From contig JAABSE010000002.1 of the NCBI GenBank assembly GCA_011390575.1, forward strand, positions 42,472 to 106,471: a stretch of 64,000 bases of DNA, in the 5' to 3' direction. The DNA comes from Sphingobacteriia bacterium (GTDB lineage: Bacteria > Bacteroidota > Bacteroidia > Bacteroidales > UBA7960). The translations under genes were made by a program, and so were the position numbers. This document shows, piece by piece, positions 54,228 through 63,252 of this stretch. The notes below the pieces were generated by a model that did not search any database, was not told where the DNA came from, and worked only from the letters and a program-made list of their open reading frames with translations. How positions within the stretch are numbered: position 1 is the first letter of the stretch; each line of letters begins with the position of its first letter.

Positions 54228-56762
54228 TTACATGTCAAAATCGTCAAAGTCCATGTTATCACTGTCGCCATTATCTCGACTGCGACGGTCTCTGCGACGT
54301 TCAAATTCATTGATGCGGTAAGTAAATCCCAGGGTTATCTGCCTGCTGTTGCGCCAGCGTTCCATGTCCATAGTAAAATTATCTCCATAATTGTTCATGC
54401 TGAAACGCATGGTATTAAAAATGTCGGAAACATTGAGCGAAATGGTACCGGAATTTCCCCAGATATTTTTTCGTACCCCTGCACTTGCTGAATACATGGC
54501 GTCCATTTCACCTTGCAGCATGATAATGGGAGAACGGTAAAAACCGTTTACCTGGATAGCCCAGCCACCCGGCAGGTTCATGTTACTTACAAATCTTCCT
54601 GACCAGGAATAATTGTCATTTTCCAGTTCCATTTGAGCTCCCTTTCCTTCAATAATATTGCGGAAATAGCTAAATGTACCATTCATACTCCACCAGCTGT
54701 TTATTTTTTGAGAAAGAATAAGTTCTGCACCATAGGAAATTCCTTTATTGAGATTTTCGTAAGTGCTAAGCGTTACTTCTCTCCCCTCCAGTCCTGGCAA
54801 AGAGTCTGTAACCGTTTGGAATCGGGTGACCATTCCATTGGTATTGCGGTAAAAGATGCTGGGATTTATGGTGGTACTTTCCCAGAAGCGGGTATAACCC
54901 AGTTCGAGTGAGTTGATAAGTTCGGCATCAAGCTCAGGGTTGCCCATGGATACCTCGTACTCGCTGTTGAAGCGCATAAAGGGATTAATGTTTCGGTTGT
55001 GGGGCCTGTTGATTCGCCTGCTGTAGCTTATCTGTAATGCCTGATTGTTTTCAAAATTGCGTCTCACATGTGCTGTGGGAAAAAGATTGAGGTAGTTTTT
55101 TTCGAATGTCTTACCCTCAGTAAGCTGATTTCCGTCCACTAAGGTTTGTTCTAATCTTAACCCGGTTTGAAGGCTGAATTTGCCCAGCATCGTAGCATAC
55201 ATGGCATAAGCAGCATAAATCTGTTCGTCATAAATAAAATGGTTGCTACGGTTTGTGTTGTTTGCCCAAACGCCCGGAGAGACCTGGTTTTCGAAAAGGA
55301 ATTCAGAATCCATCTGTCTTACTTGTGTTCTGAAGCCCGTTTCAATCTTTGTATTTTCGCTTAACGGATGCACATAATCGAGTTGAGATGTAAATGACCA
55401 GTTCTTGCCGTCCATGTTCGATCTTTCCAGGTTGTCAACTCCATTGGGATTGTTCCAGTTCTGGTCAAAAAATTCCTGCAGGAAATTTTCATTGCGATCC
55501 ATGTTGCGGGTAGAAAATCCAACGTCTGCAATCAACTCGCGGTGGCGTTCATCGTATGTGCGTCTGAAATTGAGCTGATGGCTAAAAGAATTATGCAGCA
55601 TATCTGTCTCGTTATCCATTAAAAATAAGCTGCTTGGACTGGTTAGGTCCTGGTAAAGCATATACTCGGTGAGGTTGTCCATGCTACGGTCCCAGTTGCT
55701 GTATCGTGATGAAGCCGTTAAAGTGTTTTTAGGATTGAAATTGTAATCCACGCCCAGTTGTGCATTATGGGAGTTCATTCCAAAATTTCCGTTAATATCC
55801 TGGTCCATAAAGTTGGAAACACCACCCCCAAAGGTTTCTCTCTGGCTGTTGCCAAAGCTTTCCATATCGAGGAGTCTTCCACTGTAATTGGTGAAAAAGT
55901 TCCATTTGTTCAATTTGTAATTGAGGTTAACAGAGCCGCTGTATCTTCCTGCTGAACCAGCATTGAGAGAAACCATACCGTTGTAGCCGGGTTTTCGTTG
56001 CTGCTTTAGCACCACATTGATGATTCCTGAGGTGCCTTCCGGATTAAATCTGGCTGATGGGTTGGTTATGACCTCCACACGCTCTATCATCTCTGAAGGA
56101 ATCTGTTCCAATGCTTCTGAACCGCTCAGACCCGTGAGGGTAGAAGGGCGTCCGTCAATCAGGATGGTTACATTTCCGCTACCTCTCAAGCTGATGTTGC
56201 CGTCAAAATCAACTGCCACGCTGGGAATATTCTGCATGATATCCAGTCCGGTACCCCCAATGGAAGTAAGTTCCTGTCCCACATTGATAACCCTGCGGTC
56301 AAGTCCGGTTTCCATAAGTGAGCGGGCAGCTTCCACAGTAACCTCACCCAGCAGTTGCGCTGAAGGGGATACTTCAATTATTCCCATGTCTACCTCAGGT
56401 TCACGGAAGGTAATACGAATGGAATTAAAATCCTGACTCGGATAGCCCACAAAATTGATGGTGATATAATATATCCCGGGAGGAAGTTCATCCATAACAA
56501 ACTTCCCTTCTTCTGTGGTTATAGCGCCCGACACCATCGTTGAGTCGCGTTCACTATTGAGTACCACGCTGGCAAACATAAGCGGTTCGCGTGTTTCTGT
56601 GTCAATGATGGTGCCCTGAAGTTTTCCGATTTTGGGTAAAGTGCCACCCTCAGCTGCCCTGCGCCCTTGTCCGGGTTGTGAATACAATTCTGCCGGAAAC
56701 CATGCCAAAATGCTGATAAATAGCAGAGTGAAAATTCTTTTTGAAATTTTTCTGATGTCCAT
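54228..56762 (-). CDS. TonB-dependent-type outer-membrane receptor (CarboxypepD_reg, plug, OMP_b-brl_3)
   Basis: This 844-residue protein has a signal peptide (about 1-29). A carboxypeptidase-regulatory-like Ig domain follows (about 48-130, GKLQGTIIDTETREPLMFASVVL across two turns), then a plug domain (about 140-250, with ISLRGSGNVTILIDGRPS), and a long Tyr/Asn-rich barrel to a very charged C-terminus (RRDRRSRDNGDSDNMDFDDFDM-like, Asp-rich). The OMP_b-brl_3 class often lacks a SusD partner, and none is adjacent here. The cargo is unknown. A TATTTTTG box lies 161 bases upstream, with an unusual palindrome over its -33 area. Confidence 0.88.
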   Translation of the reverse strand: MDIRKISKRIFTLLFISILAWFPAELYSQPGQGRRAAEGGTLPKIGKLQGTIIDTETREPLMFASVVLNSERDSTMVSGAITTEEGKFVMDELPPGIYYITINFVGYPSQDFNSIRITFREPEVDMGIIEVSPSAQLLGEVTVEAARSLMETGLDRRVINVGQELTSIGGTGLDIMQNIPSVAVDFDGNISLRGSGNVTILIDGRPSTLTGLSGSEALEQIPSEMIERVEVITNPSARFNPEGTSGIINVVLKQQRKPGYNGMVSLNAGSAGRYSGSVNLNYKLNKWNFFTNYSGRLLDMESFGNSQRETFGGGVSNFMDQDINGNFGMNSHNAQLGVDYNFNPKNTLTASSRYSNWDRSMDNLTEYMLYQDLTSPSSLFLMDNETDMLHNSFSHQLNFRRTYDERHRELIADVGFSTRNMDRNENFLQEFFDQNWNNPNGVDNLERSNMDGKNWSFTSQLDYVHPLSENTKIETGFRTQVRQMDSEFLFENQVSPGVWANNTNRSNHFIYDEQIYAAYAMYATMLGKFSLQTGLRLEQTLVDGNQLTEGKTFEKNYLNLFPTAHVRRNFENNQALQISYSRRINRPHNRNINPFMRFNSEYEVSMGNPELDAELINSLELGYTRFWESTTINPSIFYRNTNGMVTRFQTVTDSLPGLEGREVTLSTYENLNKGISYGAELILSQKINSWWSMNGTFSYFRNIIEGKGAQMELENDNYSWSGRFVSNMNLPGGWAIQVNGFYRSPIIMLQGEMDAMYSASAGVRKNIWGNSGTISLNVSDIFNTMRFSMNNYGDNFTMDMERWRNSRQITLGFTYRINEFERRRDRRSRDNGDSDNMDFDDFDM

Positions 56763-56923
56763 TGTTTGAGTCTAACGGTTATATTGTTTTTATTATCTAT
56801 GATATTATCGCTTTCTGCCTTATTACGACAGATGCGAATTAGACGCAATTTCTTGTGGATAGTTTAAGGAAGAGTAGAACTATTAGCCTTTTTTGTGATA
56901 ATGTTAAAAATTGAACGAGAAGT

Positions 56924-56931
56924 TCAAAAAT
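56924..56931 (-). promoter_or_regulatory. -7 promoter box of the outer-membrane receptor gene
   Basis: CAAAAATA on the + strand is TATTTTTG on the coding strand. Confidence 0.45.
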
Positions 56932-56937
56932 AAAAAA

Positions 56938-56960
56938 ACCCTGTGATGGTTAATCACAGG
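56938..56960. promoter_or_regulatory. palindrome CCCTGTGA-N7-TCACAGGG next to the receptor promoter
   Basis: An 8-bp perfect inverted repeat with a 7-base loop. On the minus strand it is followed by T7, so it could be an intrinsic terminator of an unannotated leftward transcript. It also lies where the -33 region of the receptor promoter should be, and its TGTGA/TCACA halves recall Crp-type operators, though the spacing is 7 rather than 6. Both readings are open. Confidence 0.5.
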
Positions 56961-57305
56961 GCCTCTCTTCATGTTGTTTTTGTTTTGTTTTGCTGCGGTA
57001 AAATTATAAAAAATTTCCAAATACAAAAAATAATCAGAAATTTTTACGATTATGCCGTCATTCATACAATACGCAGGGAATGTCGCCAGGGTTACAGAAG
57101 TACTGATAAATTGAAAAGTACTCAGTACAATATTAAAAGAACCTGCGCAAGACTAATAAGAGTTATTTCTTTTTAACAATTTAGTAGGATTTTGCATTTT
57201 GAGGTATTTAAAGTGCTGAATAACAAAGAGATGCTCAGTTTTAAAAATTTCGTATACTGTTGAAAAACAGTTGAATCCTTTAATGGCTGCTGAGTAGGGA
57301 AGTAG

Positions 57306-57313
57306 TATATTTG
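57306..57313 (+). promoter_or_regulatory. -7 promoter box of parE
   Basis: TATATTTG matches TAnnTTTG and lies 22 bases before the parE ATG. Confidence 0.55.
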
Positions 57314-57335
57314 CAAGTTAATCCGAAGACTTACT

Positions 57336-59264
57336 ATGAGTGCAAACTATAATGAAGACAGTATAAGATCCCTGGAGTGGGATGAGCATATCAGGCTACG
57401 CCCGGGTATGTACATTGGAAAATTAGGTGACGGTAGTTCACATGATGATGGCATTTATGTGCTTATCAAAGAGATTATCGATAACTCCATCGACGAGTTT
57501 ATCATGGGCAACGGTAAAACCATTGAAGTGAGTATTTCTGACAAAATGGTAACTGTTCGCGATTATGGACGTGGTATTCCTCTGGGGAAAGTGGTAGAGT
57601 GTGTATCGCGCATGAACACCGGAGCCAAGTATGAAGGAAAAGCTTTTAAGAAAACCGTAGGATTGAATGGTGTGGGTACCAAGGCGGTAAATGCCTTGGC
57701 CAGCCAGTTCACTATTCAATCCATCAGGGATGGAAAAACCAAAATCGCCAGATTTGAAAAAGGTGTATTGGCAGAGGATCTTCCCGAAGAGCCCAATAAC
57801 GGTCGCAGGGGTACCAAGGTAAGTTTTATTCCTGATGAGGAAATATTTGGAAAGTACAGGTATATCAATGACTATATTGAGAAAATGCTTTGGAATTATG
57901 TATTTCTCAATAAAGGTTTAAGTATTCATTTTAATGGCAATAAGCTATACTCTGAAAGAGGTCTTTTTGACTTACTTACCCGCAACATTGATACTCCCAT
58001 GTGTTATCCTATTATTCACCTGCAGGAGGGAGATCTTGAGTTTGCTTTTACCCACAGTGCTACTCAATATAGTGAAGAGTATTTTTCTTTTGTCAACGGG
58101 CAGCATACAACCCAGGGTGGTACCCACCAAAATTCCTTCAGGGAAGCACTGACCAAGACCATACGAGATTTTTATAAGCGTGACTTTGATTCCAACGACA
58201 TCAAAACATCCATCATAGTGGCCCTGAGCATCCGGGTGAATGAGCCTGTTTTTGAGTCGCAAACCAAGACCAAACTGGGCTCCCAGTATATGGATGGCAA
58301 TGGCAACGGAGGGGCAACCATACGAAATTATGTGGCTGATATTCTCAAGCGCAGGCTTGATAATTATCTGCACATGAATCCAGAAACTGCCGATGCCCTG
58401 CTGAGAAAGATACTCCAAAGTGAGAAGGAACGCAAGGATATGGCCAGCATTAAAAAACTGGCCAAAGAGCGGGTAAAAAAGGCAAGCCTGCACAATAAAA
58501 AATTGCGTGACTGTAGAATTCACTACAGCGATAACCATGAGAAACGTCAGGACACCACCCTGTTTATTACCGAGGGTGACTCTGCATCGGGAAGTATTAC
58601 CAAAGCCCGCGATGTAAATACGCAGGCGGTTTTCAGCCTCAAAGGGAAACCCTTGAACTGCTATGGCCTTACCAAGAAAATTGTATATGAAAATGAAGAG
58701 TTTAACCTGCTTCAGGCCGCTCTGAATATTGAGGATAGCATAGAGGATCTTCGCTACAACAACATCGTAATCGCTACTGATGCCGATGTGGATGGTATGC
58801 ACATTCGTTTACTGCTGATTACCTTCTTTTTGCAGTTTTTCCCGGATTTGGTTCGCAACGGGCACCTTTTTATTTTGCAAACCCCCCTTTTCAGGGTACG
58901 CAACAAACAGCAAACCATATACTGTTACTCTGAGAATGAACGCAGAGCAGCCATGGAGGAGCTTAAAGGGAAACCTGAAATTACACGATTCAAAGGTTTG
59001 GGTGAAATTTCGCCCGACGAATTTGAAAACTTTATTGGTAAAGGAATCCGGCTTGACCCCGTTTTGCTGCAAAAGGATGGCAGTCTCAAAGAGATGCTGG
59101 AGTTTTATATGGGCAAGAACACACCCGACCGTCAAAACTTTATTATTGACAATCTGAGGGTTGACATTGATTTGGTGGAAATACCCGAAGCATCTGAAAT
59201 ACCCGAAACATCGGAAATACCAGAAGTGTCTGAAAAAACCGAAATGGCTGAAATTGCCAAATGA
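57336..59264 (+). CDS. parE: DNA topoisomerase IV subunit B (ParE)
   Basis: The 642-residue ATPase subunit of a type IIA topoisomerase. Its N-terminus, [20 protein letters not shown], is of the ParE type known in Bacteroidota rather than GyrB. The GHKL ATPase boxes are [17 protein letters not shown] and [13 protein letters not shown]. The TOPRIM part has [12 protein letters not shown] and [10 protein letters not shown] with the metal-binding Asp residues. The C-terminus ends in a degenerate EIPExSEIPExS repeat of Pro/Glu/Ser (about residues 614-640), not part of the conserved enzyme. parC does not follow, although the two are often adjacent in this phylum. Confidence 0.93.
   Translation: MSANYNEDSIRSLEWDEHIRLRPGMYIGKLGDGSSHDDGIYVLIKEIIDNSIDEFIMGNGKTIEVSISDKMVTVRDYGRGIPLGKVVECVSRMNTGAKYEGKAFKKTVGLNGVGTKAVNALASQFTIQSIRDGKTKIARFEKGVLAEDLPEEPNNGRRGTKVSFIPDEEIFGKYRYINDYIEKMLWNYVFLNKGLSIHFNGNKLYSERGLFDLLTRNIDTPMCYPIIHLQEGDLEFAFTHSATQYSEEYFSFVNGQHTTQGGTHQNSFREALTKTIRDFYKRDFDSNDIKTSIIVALSIRVNEPVFESQTKTKLGSQYMDGNGNGGATIRNYVADILKRRLDNYLHMNPETADALLRKILQSEKERKDMASIKKLAKERVKKASLHNKKLRDCRIHYSDNHEKRQDTTLFITEGDSASGSITKARDVNTQAVFSLKGKPLNCYGLTKKIVYENEEFNLLQAALNIEDSIEDLRYNNIVIATDADVDGMHIRLLLITFFLQFFPDLVRNGHLFILQTPLFRVRNKQQTIYCYSENERRAAMEELKGKPEITRFKGLGEISPDEFENFIGKGIRLDPVLLQKDGSLKEMLEFYMGKNTPDRQNFIIDNLRVDIDLVEIPEASEIPETSEIPEVSEKTEMAEIAK
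59183..59262 (+). repeat. 18-base degenerate repeats at the parE 3' end
   Basis: About four copies of GAAATACCCGAARCATCT-like units encode the EIPExS tail of ParE, decaying toward the stop codon. Confidence 0.65.
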
Positions 59265-59307
59265 TAATAGCTTTTCAGTATTGTCTGCAGAAATAAAAAT
59301 CAACTTT

Positions 59308-59338
59308 ACCCTGAAGAGCTGCTCTTCAGGGTTTTTTT
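59308..59338 (+). terminator. parE terminator
   Basis: A 12-bp perfect inverted repeat (59308-59319 with 59321-59332) is followed by T7. It lies 44 bases after the parE stop. Confidence 0.85.
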
Positions 59339-59364
59339 GGGTGTAAACTTTAACGGAATCAGTT

Positions 59365-59889
59365 ATGTGCTTAAAATTGCGTACGGTTCAGAATTTGGAA
59401 GATTTAGAAATCATCCGCGATCTGTATTTCACTGCTTTTCCTTCGGAAGAACGCCGAAGCGAAGAGGATTTTTCCCGCCAGCCGAACTTGCCGGGGTGCC
59501 AGGTTGATTTAGTTTACCATGATGAAGTTTATGCCGGATTCTGTATCTGGTGGCAACTGGAAGGTTTTGCTTTTCTGGAACACCTTGCCGTGAACCCTGA
59601 GATGAGGGGAAAAAAAACGGGACAGAAGACCTTGAACAAACTTCGTGAAGTCGTGCAGGGCCCATTGCTGTTGGAAATAGAACCTCCTCTTGAGGGGGAT
59701 GCCTTACGCAGGCTGCACTTTTACCTCCGCAACGGTTTTTATCTGCTCGATAAGCCCTATCGTCAGCCTTCTTACCATGGGGGCGAATCGCTGGAGATGA
59801 AACTTATGAGCAGCCACGAAAATTTACCTTACGACGTACTTGATCTATGGATAGATTTGGTGAAGAAACGGGTTTACAATGTGATATAA
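59365..59889 (+). CDS. GNAT-family N-acetyltransferase
   Basis: A 174-residue acetyltransferase-like protein. The acetyl-CoA binding motif A is seen as LEHLAVNPEMRGKKTGQKTL (about 73-92), with the preceding beta-strand FCIWWQLEGFAF and the following LLLEIEPPL. The motif is R-G-K-K-T-G rather than Q/R-x-x-G-x-G/A, a slight variation. The substrate is unknown. It starts just after the parE terminator and converges on the Crp-family gene with a ten-base gap. Confidence 0.82.
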   Translation: MCLKLRTVQNLEDLEIIRDLYFTAFPSEERRSEEDFSRQPNLPGCQVDLVYHDEVYAGFCIWWQLEGFAFLEHLAVNPEMRGKKTGQKTLNKLREVVQGPLLLEIEPPLEGDALRRLHFYLRNGFYLLDKPYRQPSYHGGESLEMKLMSSHENLPYDVLDLWIDLVKKRVYNVI

Positions 59890-59899
59890 GCGGGTTGGA

Positions 59900-60568
59900 C
59901 TACCCGTTTTTAGCAATAATTTCCAGCCTGTGCGGATCCAGAATTTCAATTTTCTTTCCCGAAACATCAATGATTTTTTCTTTCTGCAATGAGGAAAGAC
60001 AACCAATAACACTCTCTTTGGAATAGCCCACGGTATTTGCCAGTTCAATCCTGCTGAAAGGCATCAGAAAGGTATTGCTTTTAAATACCGAGGCAAGTTC
60101 TTTCAGAACCGTGCAAATGGCACCATCGGCATTTTTATGACTCAGGTGGACCAGGTCGTGTACAATTTTGTTGGTCATCAACGACATGAGCTGCACGATG
60201 TGCACCGCAAATTTTCCATTTTCACGTATCATCTGCTCAAAAATGGCCCTGTCAATGAGTCGCACAGTGGAGGGCTGAATGGCTACTGCCGAAAAATCAA
60301 AATTCCGTTTTACAAAAGAGCACATTAATCCAATAAAAGAATCGCCGGAAATAATTTTGAAAACAGTTGAGCGCTGCTGGTCCTCCACGCTGAGTTTGGC
60401 CATACCCTCTTCCAGGTAAAGAATATGATCGGCCATGAATCCTTGCTTGATGATGGTTTCGTCCTTTTTAAACTGTAGTGAGTTGGAATGCTCGAAAATC
60501 AATTCCTGCTGAGCGGAGGTTAAATCAACAAACCAGGAGTTATTTTTTGAAGCTGGTATTTTTGTCAT
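59900..60568 (-). CDS. Crp/Fnr-family transcriptional regulator
   Basis: A 222-residue regulator. The cyclic-nucleotide-binding-type beta-roll (about 20-125) holds ETIIKQGFMADHILYLEEGMAKL. The dimerisation helix (about 125-150) follows, then a winged helix with RIELANTVGYSKESVIGCLSSL across two lines as recognition helix (about 170-192). No N-terminal Cys cluster is present, so it is not a 4Fe-4S FNR. The cAMP-binding Arg/Glu pocket is not evident. The effector is unknown. It is divergent from osmC, with a palindromic site between them, which suggests control of osmC and itself in redox or stress responses. Confidence 0.9.
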   Translation of the reverse strand: MTKIPASKNNSWFVDLTSAQQELIFEHSNSLQFKKDETIIKQGFMADHILYLEEGMAKLSVEDQQRSTVFKIISGDSFIGLMCSFVKRNFDFSAVAIQPSTVRLIDRAIFEQMIRENGKFAVHIVQLMSLMTNKIVHDLVHLSHKNADGAICTVLKELASVFKSNTFLMPFSRIELANTVGYSKESVIGCLSSLQKEKIIDVSGKKIEILDPHRLEIIAKNG

Positions 60569-60617
60569 GGCAGCAGGGTTTTAAAAATGCAATATTACAC
60601 TTTTTTTAATGAAAAAC

Positions 60618-60641
60618 TACATTCAACAAAAGGTGAATGTA
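60618..60641. promoter_or_regulatory. 8-bp inverted repeat TACATTCA-N8-TGAATGTA between the Crp/Fnr gene and osmC
   Basis: A perfect 8-bp inverted repeat with an 8-base spacer lies in the divergent region, upstream of the osmC -7 box. Its two-fold symmetry and size fit a dimeric Crp/Fnr-type binding site. The half-site TGAATGT differs from the canonical FNR TTGAT and CRP TGTGA. Confidence 0.55.
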
Positions 60642-60677
60642 CATGGTTGGCTGGAGTGTTGTTAAATAAATAACAGC

Positions 60678-60685
60678 TAAATTTG
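60678..60685 (+). promoter_or_regulatory. -7 promoter box of osmC
   Basis: TAAATTTG matches TAnnTTTG and lies 48 bases before the osmC ATG, with TTG 16 bases upstream as a -33-like element. Confidence 0.5.
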
Positions 60686-60733
60686 CTGTGTAATAAAAAG
60701 TCAATTTTCGTATAACAATAAAATTATAAAATT

Positions 60734-61183
60734 ATGTCCGACTTAAAATTCAGAATCAAAGCACAAAGTGCCAGCCCGGCCAGAACCATTGTAAAAGCCC
60801 GCAACTTTGAAATTATCGTGGATGAGCCCGAAGATCTGGGCGGCAGCAACACTGCTCCCAATCCGGTAGAATATGTACTGGCAGCTTTTGCCGGTTGTTT
60901 GAATGTAATGGGTCATCTCATTGCCGGCGAAATGGGATTTGAGCTCCGTAGTCTCAAGATTGATATCGCAGGTAACCTGAATCCTGCCAAACTGTTTGGC
61001 CAAAGCCAGGAAGAGCGTGCAGGTTACAAATCTATCGTAGTGAAAATGACCCCCGATTGTGATGCTGATGATACAACCCTTGAAAAATGGTTGCATTCAG
61101 TAGAACAGCGCTGTCCTGTAAGCGACAACATTCAGAATATTACCCCTGTTAAAGTAGAGCTGGGCAAATGTGCCGTGGCATAA
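60734..61183 (+). CDS. OsmC/Ohr-family peroxiredoxin-like protein
   Basis: A 149-residue OsmC-fold protein. The catalytic cysteines are seen in FAGCLNVMGH (C55) and VEQRCPVSDNI (C127). Members reduce organic hydroperoxides or act in osmotic and sulfur-stress responses. It is divergent from a Crp/Fnr gene with a palindromic operator candidate between them. The gene ends before a strong bidirectional terminator. Confidence 0.9.
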   Translation: MSDLKFRIKAQSASPARTIVKARNFEIIVDEPEDLGGSNTAPNPVEYVLAAFAGCLNVMGHLIAGEMGFELRSLKIDIAGNLNPAKLFGQSQEERAGYKSIVVKMTPDCDADDTTLEKWLHSVEQRCPVSDNIQNITPVKVELGKCAVA

Positions 61184-61228
61184 CCATTGTTTTTTACAGA
61201 ACGGCATCTTGAGGTATCCTCTTTGATG

Positions 61229-61272
61229 CAAAAAAAACATCCTCCGGAAATGCAACGGAGGATGTTTTTTGC
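61229..61272. terminator. bidirectional terminator between osmC and the omega-amidase gene
   Basis: A GC-core stem CATCCTCCG/CGGAGGATG (61238-61246 with 61256-61264) is flanked by A8 and T6, extending the pairing to about 15 bp. It lies between convergent genes. Confidence 0.85.
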
Positions 61273-61312
61273 ATATATGAGAACACAGTTCTATTCAACG
61301 TTGATCAAACAT

Positions 61313-62107
61313 TCAGGTTAGCTGAAATGTATCCCAGTCACTGGCAAATTTGAAATTTTTCCGATAATCATCCAGCTGGCATTTGGGCATGGGGATGGTT
61401 TCGGTTTTCTCGTCCCAGGGCATAAAGTTTGAAAAGTTATCTCCCAGGGGGCTGATAAGGGCGGAATCACCCGAATGGTCATTGTTATTTCCGTCTATAC
61501 CGATGCGGTTTACCCCAATCATATAGGCCTGATTTTCGATGGCCCTTGCCATGAGCAGCACCCGCCAATGGTGGCTTCGGGTAGTGGGCCAGTTGGCGAT
61601 GTTGATGATGCAATCGTAATCAAAGCCCTTTTCGGGGGAGTAGTTGTTTTTGCTCCAGACAGGGAAGCGCAAATCGTAACAAATCAACAGCAGGAATTTC
61701 CATCCTTTGTATTCCACGATAACCCTTTCTGAGCCTGGAGTGAAGTTTCTGGATTCCCCGGCATGGGTAAACAGATGCTTTTTGTCGTACTGATAATGTT
61801 TGCCGTCAGGCTGCATCCAGATAAGGCGGTTGAAATATTTCCCATTTTCTTCTGTGGCAAAACTTCCTACCAGTACGATATTTTTATCTGCCGCAATGCG
61901 TTTCATCCACTGAAAGGTTTCGCCTCCGTGCGGCTCTGCCACAGCGGCCGGTTCCATGGTGAATCCGGTGGTAAATACTTCAGGCAGCACCACCACTTCG
62001 GTGGGATCGGTTATCTGGTTGATTTTTTCCTCAAACATCTGCCGGTTGGCGGCAGGATTTTCCCAGTGTATGGGTGACTGAATCAGGGTTACTTTTATAT
62101 TCGACAT
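61313..62107 (-). CDS. omega-amidase (Nit2/YafV-type nitrilase-family amidohydrolase)
   Basis: A 264-residue nitrilase-superfamily enzyme. The catalytic triad is visible: E43 in VLPEVFTTGF, K109 in YDKKHLF and C143 in LICYDLRFP. YafV/Nit2-type enzymes hydrolyse alpha-ketoglutaramate or alpha-ketosuccinamate. These are the products left when glutamine or asparagine donates nitrogen to a keto acid. It overlaps the upstream aminotransferase gene by 13 bases, so the two enzymes are co-translated. That gives a glutamine transaminase/omega-amidase pair suited to methionine salvage. Confidence 0.92.
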   Translation of the reverse strand: MSNIKVTLIQSPIHWENPAANRQMFEEKINQITDPTEVVVLPEVFTTGFTMEPAAVAEPHGGETFQWMKRIAADKNIVLVGSFATEENGKYFNRLIWMQPDGKHYQYDKKHLFTHAGESRNFTPGSERVIVEYKGWKFLLLICYDLRFPVWSKNNYSPEKGFDYDCIINIANWPTTRSHHWRVLLMARAIENQAYMIGVNRIGIDGNNNDHSGDSALISPLGDNFSNFMPWDEKTETIPMPKCQLDDYRKNFKFASDWDTFQLT

Positions 62108-63252
62108 AATATTTCAGCTGCTTTCTCTAAGGTTTCATTGCTTTTGGCAAAACAAAATCTAAGGGTTTGATTGTTCTCTGAGTTGTTGTAAAAATAGGAG
62201 TTGGGCACGGATGCAACACCAAAATCTTTGGTGAGCCTGACAGCAAAATCCATTTCGGATTCATTGCTGATATTTGCATAATCCAGCACCTGGAAATAAG
62301 TACCACGGGCCGGGATTGCTTTAAAGCGCGAACCGGAAACGAGTTTGAGGAAATAGTCTCTTTTTTCCTGGTAAAAGCTGCCAAGGTGGAGATAATTGTC
62401 TTTATTCTGAATGTATTCAGCAATGGCATGCTGGACCGGAGTGTTGACCGCAAACACCACAAACTGGTGGGTTTTCCTGAATTCTTTCATGAGGTTTTCT
62501 GGAGCCAGGCAATACCCTGTTTTCCACCCTGTGGCATGGAAAGTTTTTCCAAATGAGCACATTACCAGGCTTCGGCTGGCCAGATGCGGATATCGGCAAA
62601 CACTCTCATGGACATGACCATCAAAAATGATATGTTCGTAAACTTCATCGCTCAAAACAATAATCCCTGTATTTCGGGTAAGTTTGTCCAGTTCCATCAA
62701 GTCTGCTGCACTGAGTATGCTCCCTGTGGGATTGTGCGGGCTGTTAATGATAATCATTTTGGTGCGTTGATTAATTTTTCTTTTCACCTCATTCCAGTCA
62801 ATATGATAATCGGGCAATTTGAGCTGTATACTGATGGGAGTGGCGCCACAAAGTTTGATTGCAGGTAAATAGCTGTCGTAGGCAGGTTCAAAAACAATTA
62901 CTTCATCTTCTTCCCTGATGAAGGCGGTAATGGCGGTAAAGATGGCCTGGGTAGCACCGGCTGTTACGGTAATTTCTGTTTCAGGGTTATATTGGGCTGA
63001 ATAGAGGAATTCGGTTTTTTCGGCAATGGCTTCGCGCAGGGCAGGTACTCCCGGCATAGGAGCATATTGGTTTTGACCCTGTTGCATGTATTTATGCACC
63101 AGGTTGATGAGGGTTTCTGATACCGGAAAGTCGGGAAATCCCTGCGAGAGGTTGATAGCATTATGTTCTCTGGCCAGGCCCGACATCACTGCGAAGACGG
63201 ATGTGCCGGTCTGGGGTAGTTTGGATTGTACTCTGTCTGGAAAAGGTTCCAT
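62095..63252 (-). CDS. methionine aminotransferase (YbdL/glutamine-transaminase-K type)
   Basis: A 385-residue PLP enzyme of the class I aminotransferases. Seen: NLSQGFPDFPV (substrate loop), PMPGVPALREAIAEK, INSPHNPTGS (Asn binding PLP), LSDEVYEHIIFDG, the Schiff-base Lys in SFGKTFHATGWKTGY, and LRFCFAK with the carboxylate-binding Arg. YbdL-like enzymes favour methionine, glutamine and aromatic amino acids. Coupled to the omega-amidase it would amidate-transaminate 2-keto-4-methylthiobutyrate to methionine irreversibly. No other methionine-salvage gene is in view. Confidence 0.9.
   Translation of the reverse strand: MEPFPDRVQSKLPQTGTSVFAVMSGLAREHNAINLSQGFPDFPVSETLINLVHKYMQQGQNQYAPMPGVPALREAIAEKTEFLYSAQYNPETEITVTAGATQAIFTAITAFIREEDEVIVFEPAYDSYLPAIKLCGATPISIQLKLPDYHIDWNEVKRKINQRTKMIIINSPHNPTGSILSAADLMELDKLTRNTGIIVLSDEVYEHIIFDGHVHESVCRYPHLASRSLVMCSFGKTFHATGWKTGYCLAPENLMKEFRKTHQFVVFAVNTPVQHAIAEYIQNKDNYLHLGSFYQEKRDYFLKLVSGSRFKAIPARGTYFQVLDYANISNESEMDFAVRLTKDFGVASVPNSYFYNNSENNQTLRFCFAKSNETLEKAAEILCRI

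Larger units (their letters stand above)
56763..57335. other. long divergent intergenic region between the receptor gene and parE
   Basis: These 573 bases hold a -7 box for the receptor gene (56924-56931, minus strand), a GC-rich palindrome (56938-56960), and a -7 box for parE (57306-57313). From 56970 to 57300 the DNA is AT-rich. A small 6-bp hairpin lies at about 57256-57271. I see no convincing gene; short frames there lack coding character. Confidence 0.5.

Noticed and set aside
57256..57271. Small hairpin ACTGTT-N4-AACAGT before parE
   Set aside because: It is only 6 bp without a T-run, too weak to name as a terminator or operator.
57972..58802. 276-codon minus-strand frame inside parE
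   Set aside because: It is antisense to conserved ATPase/TOPRIM coding sequence, so it is a shadow.
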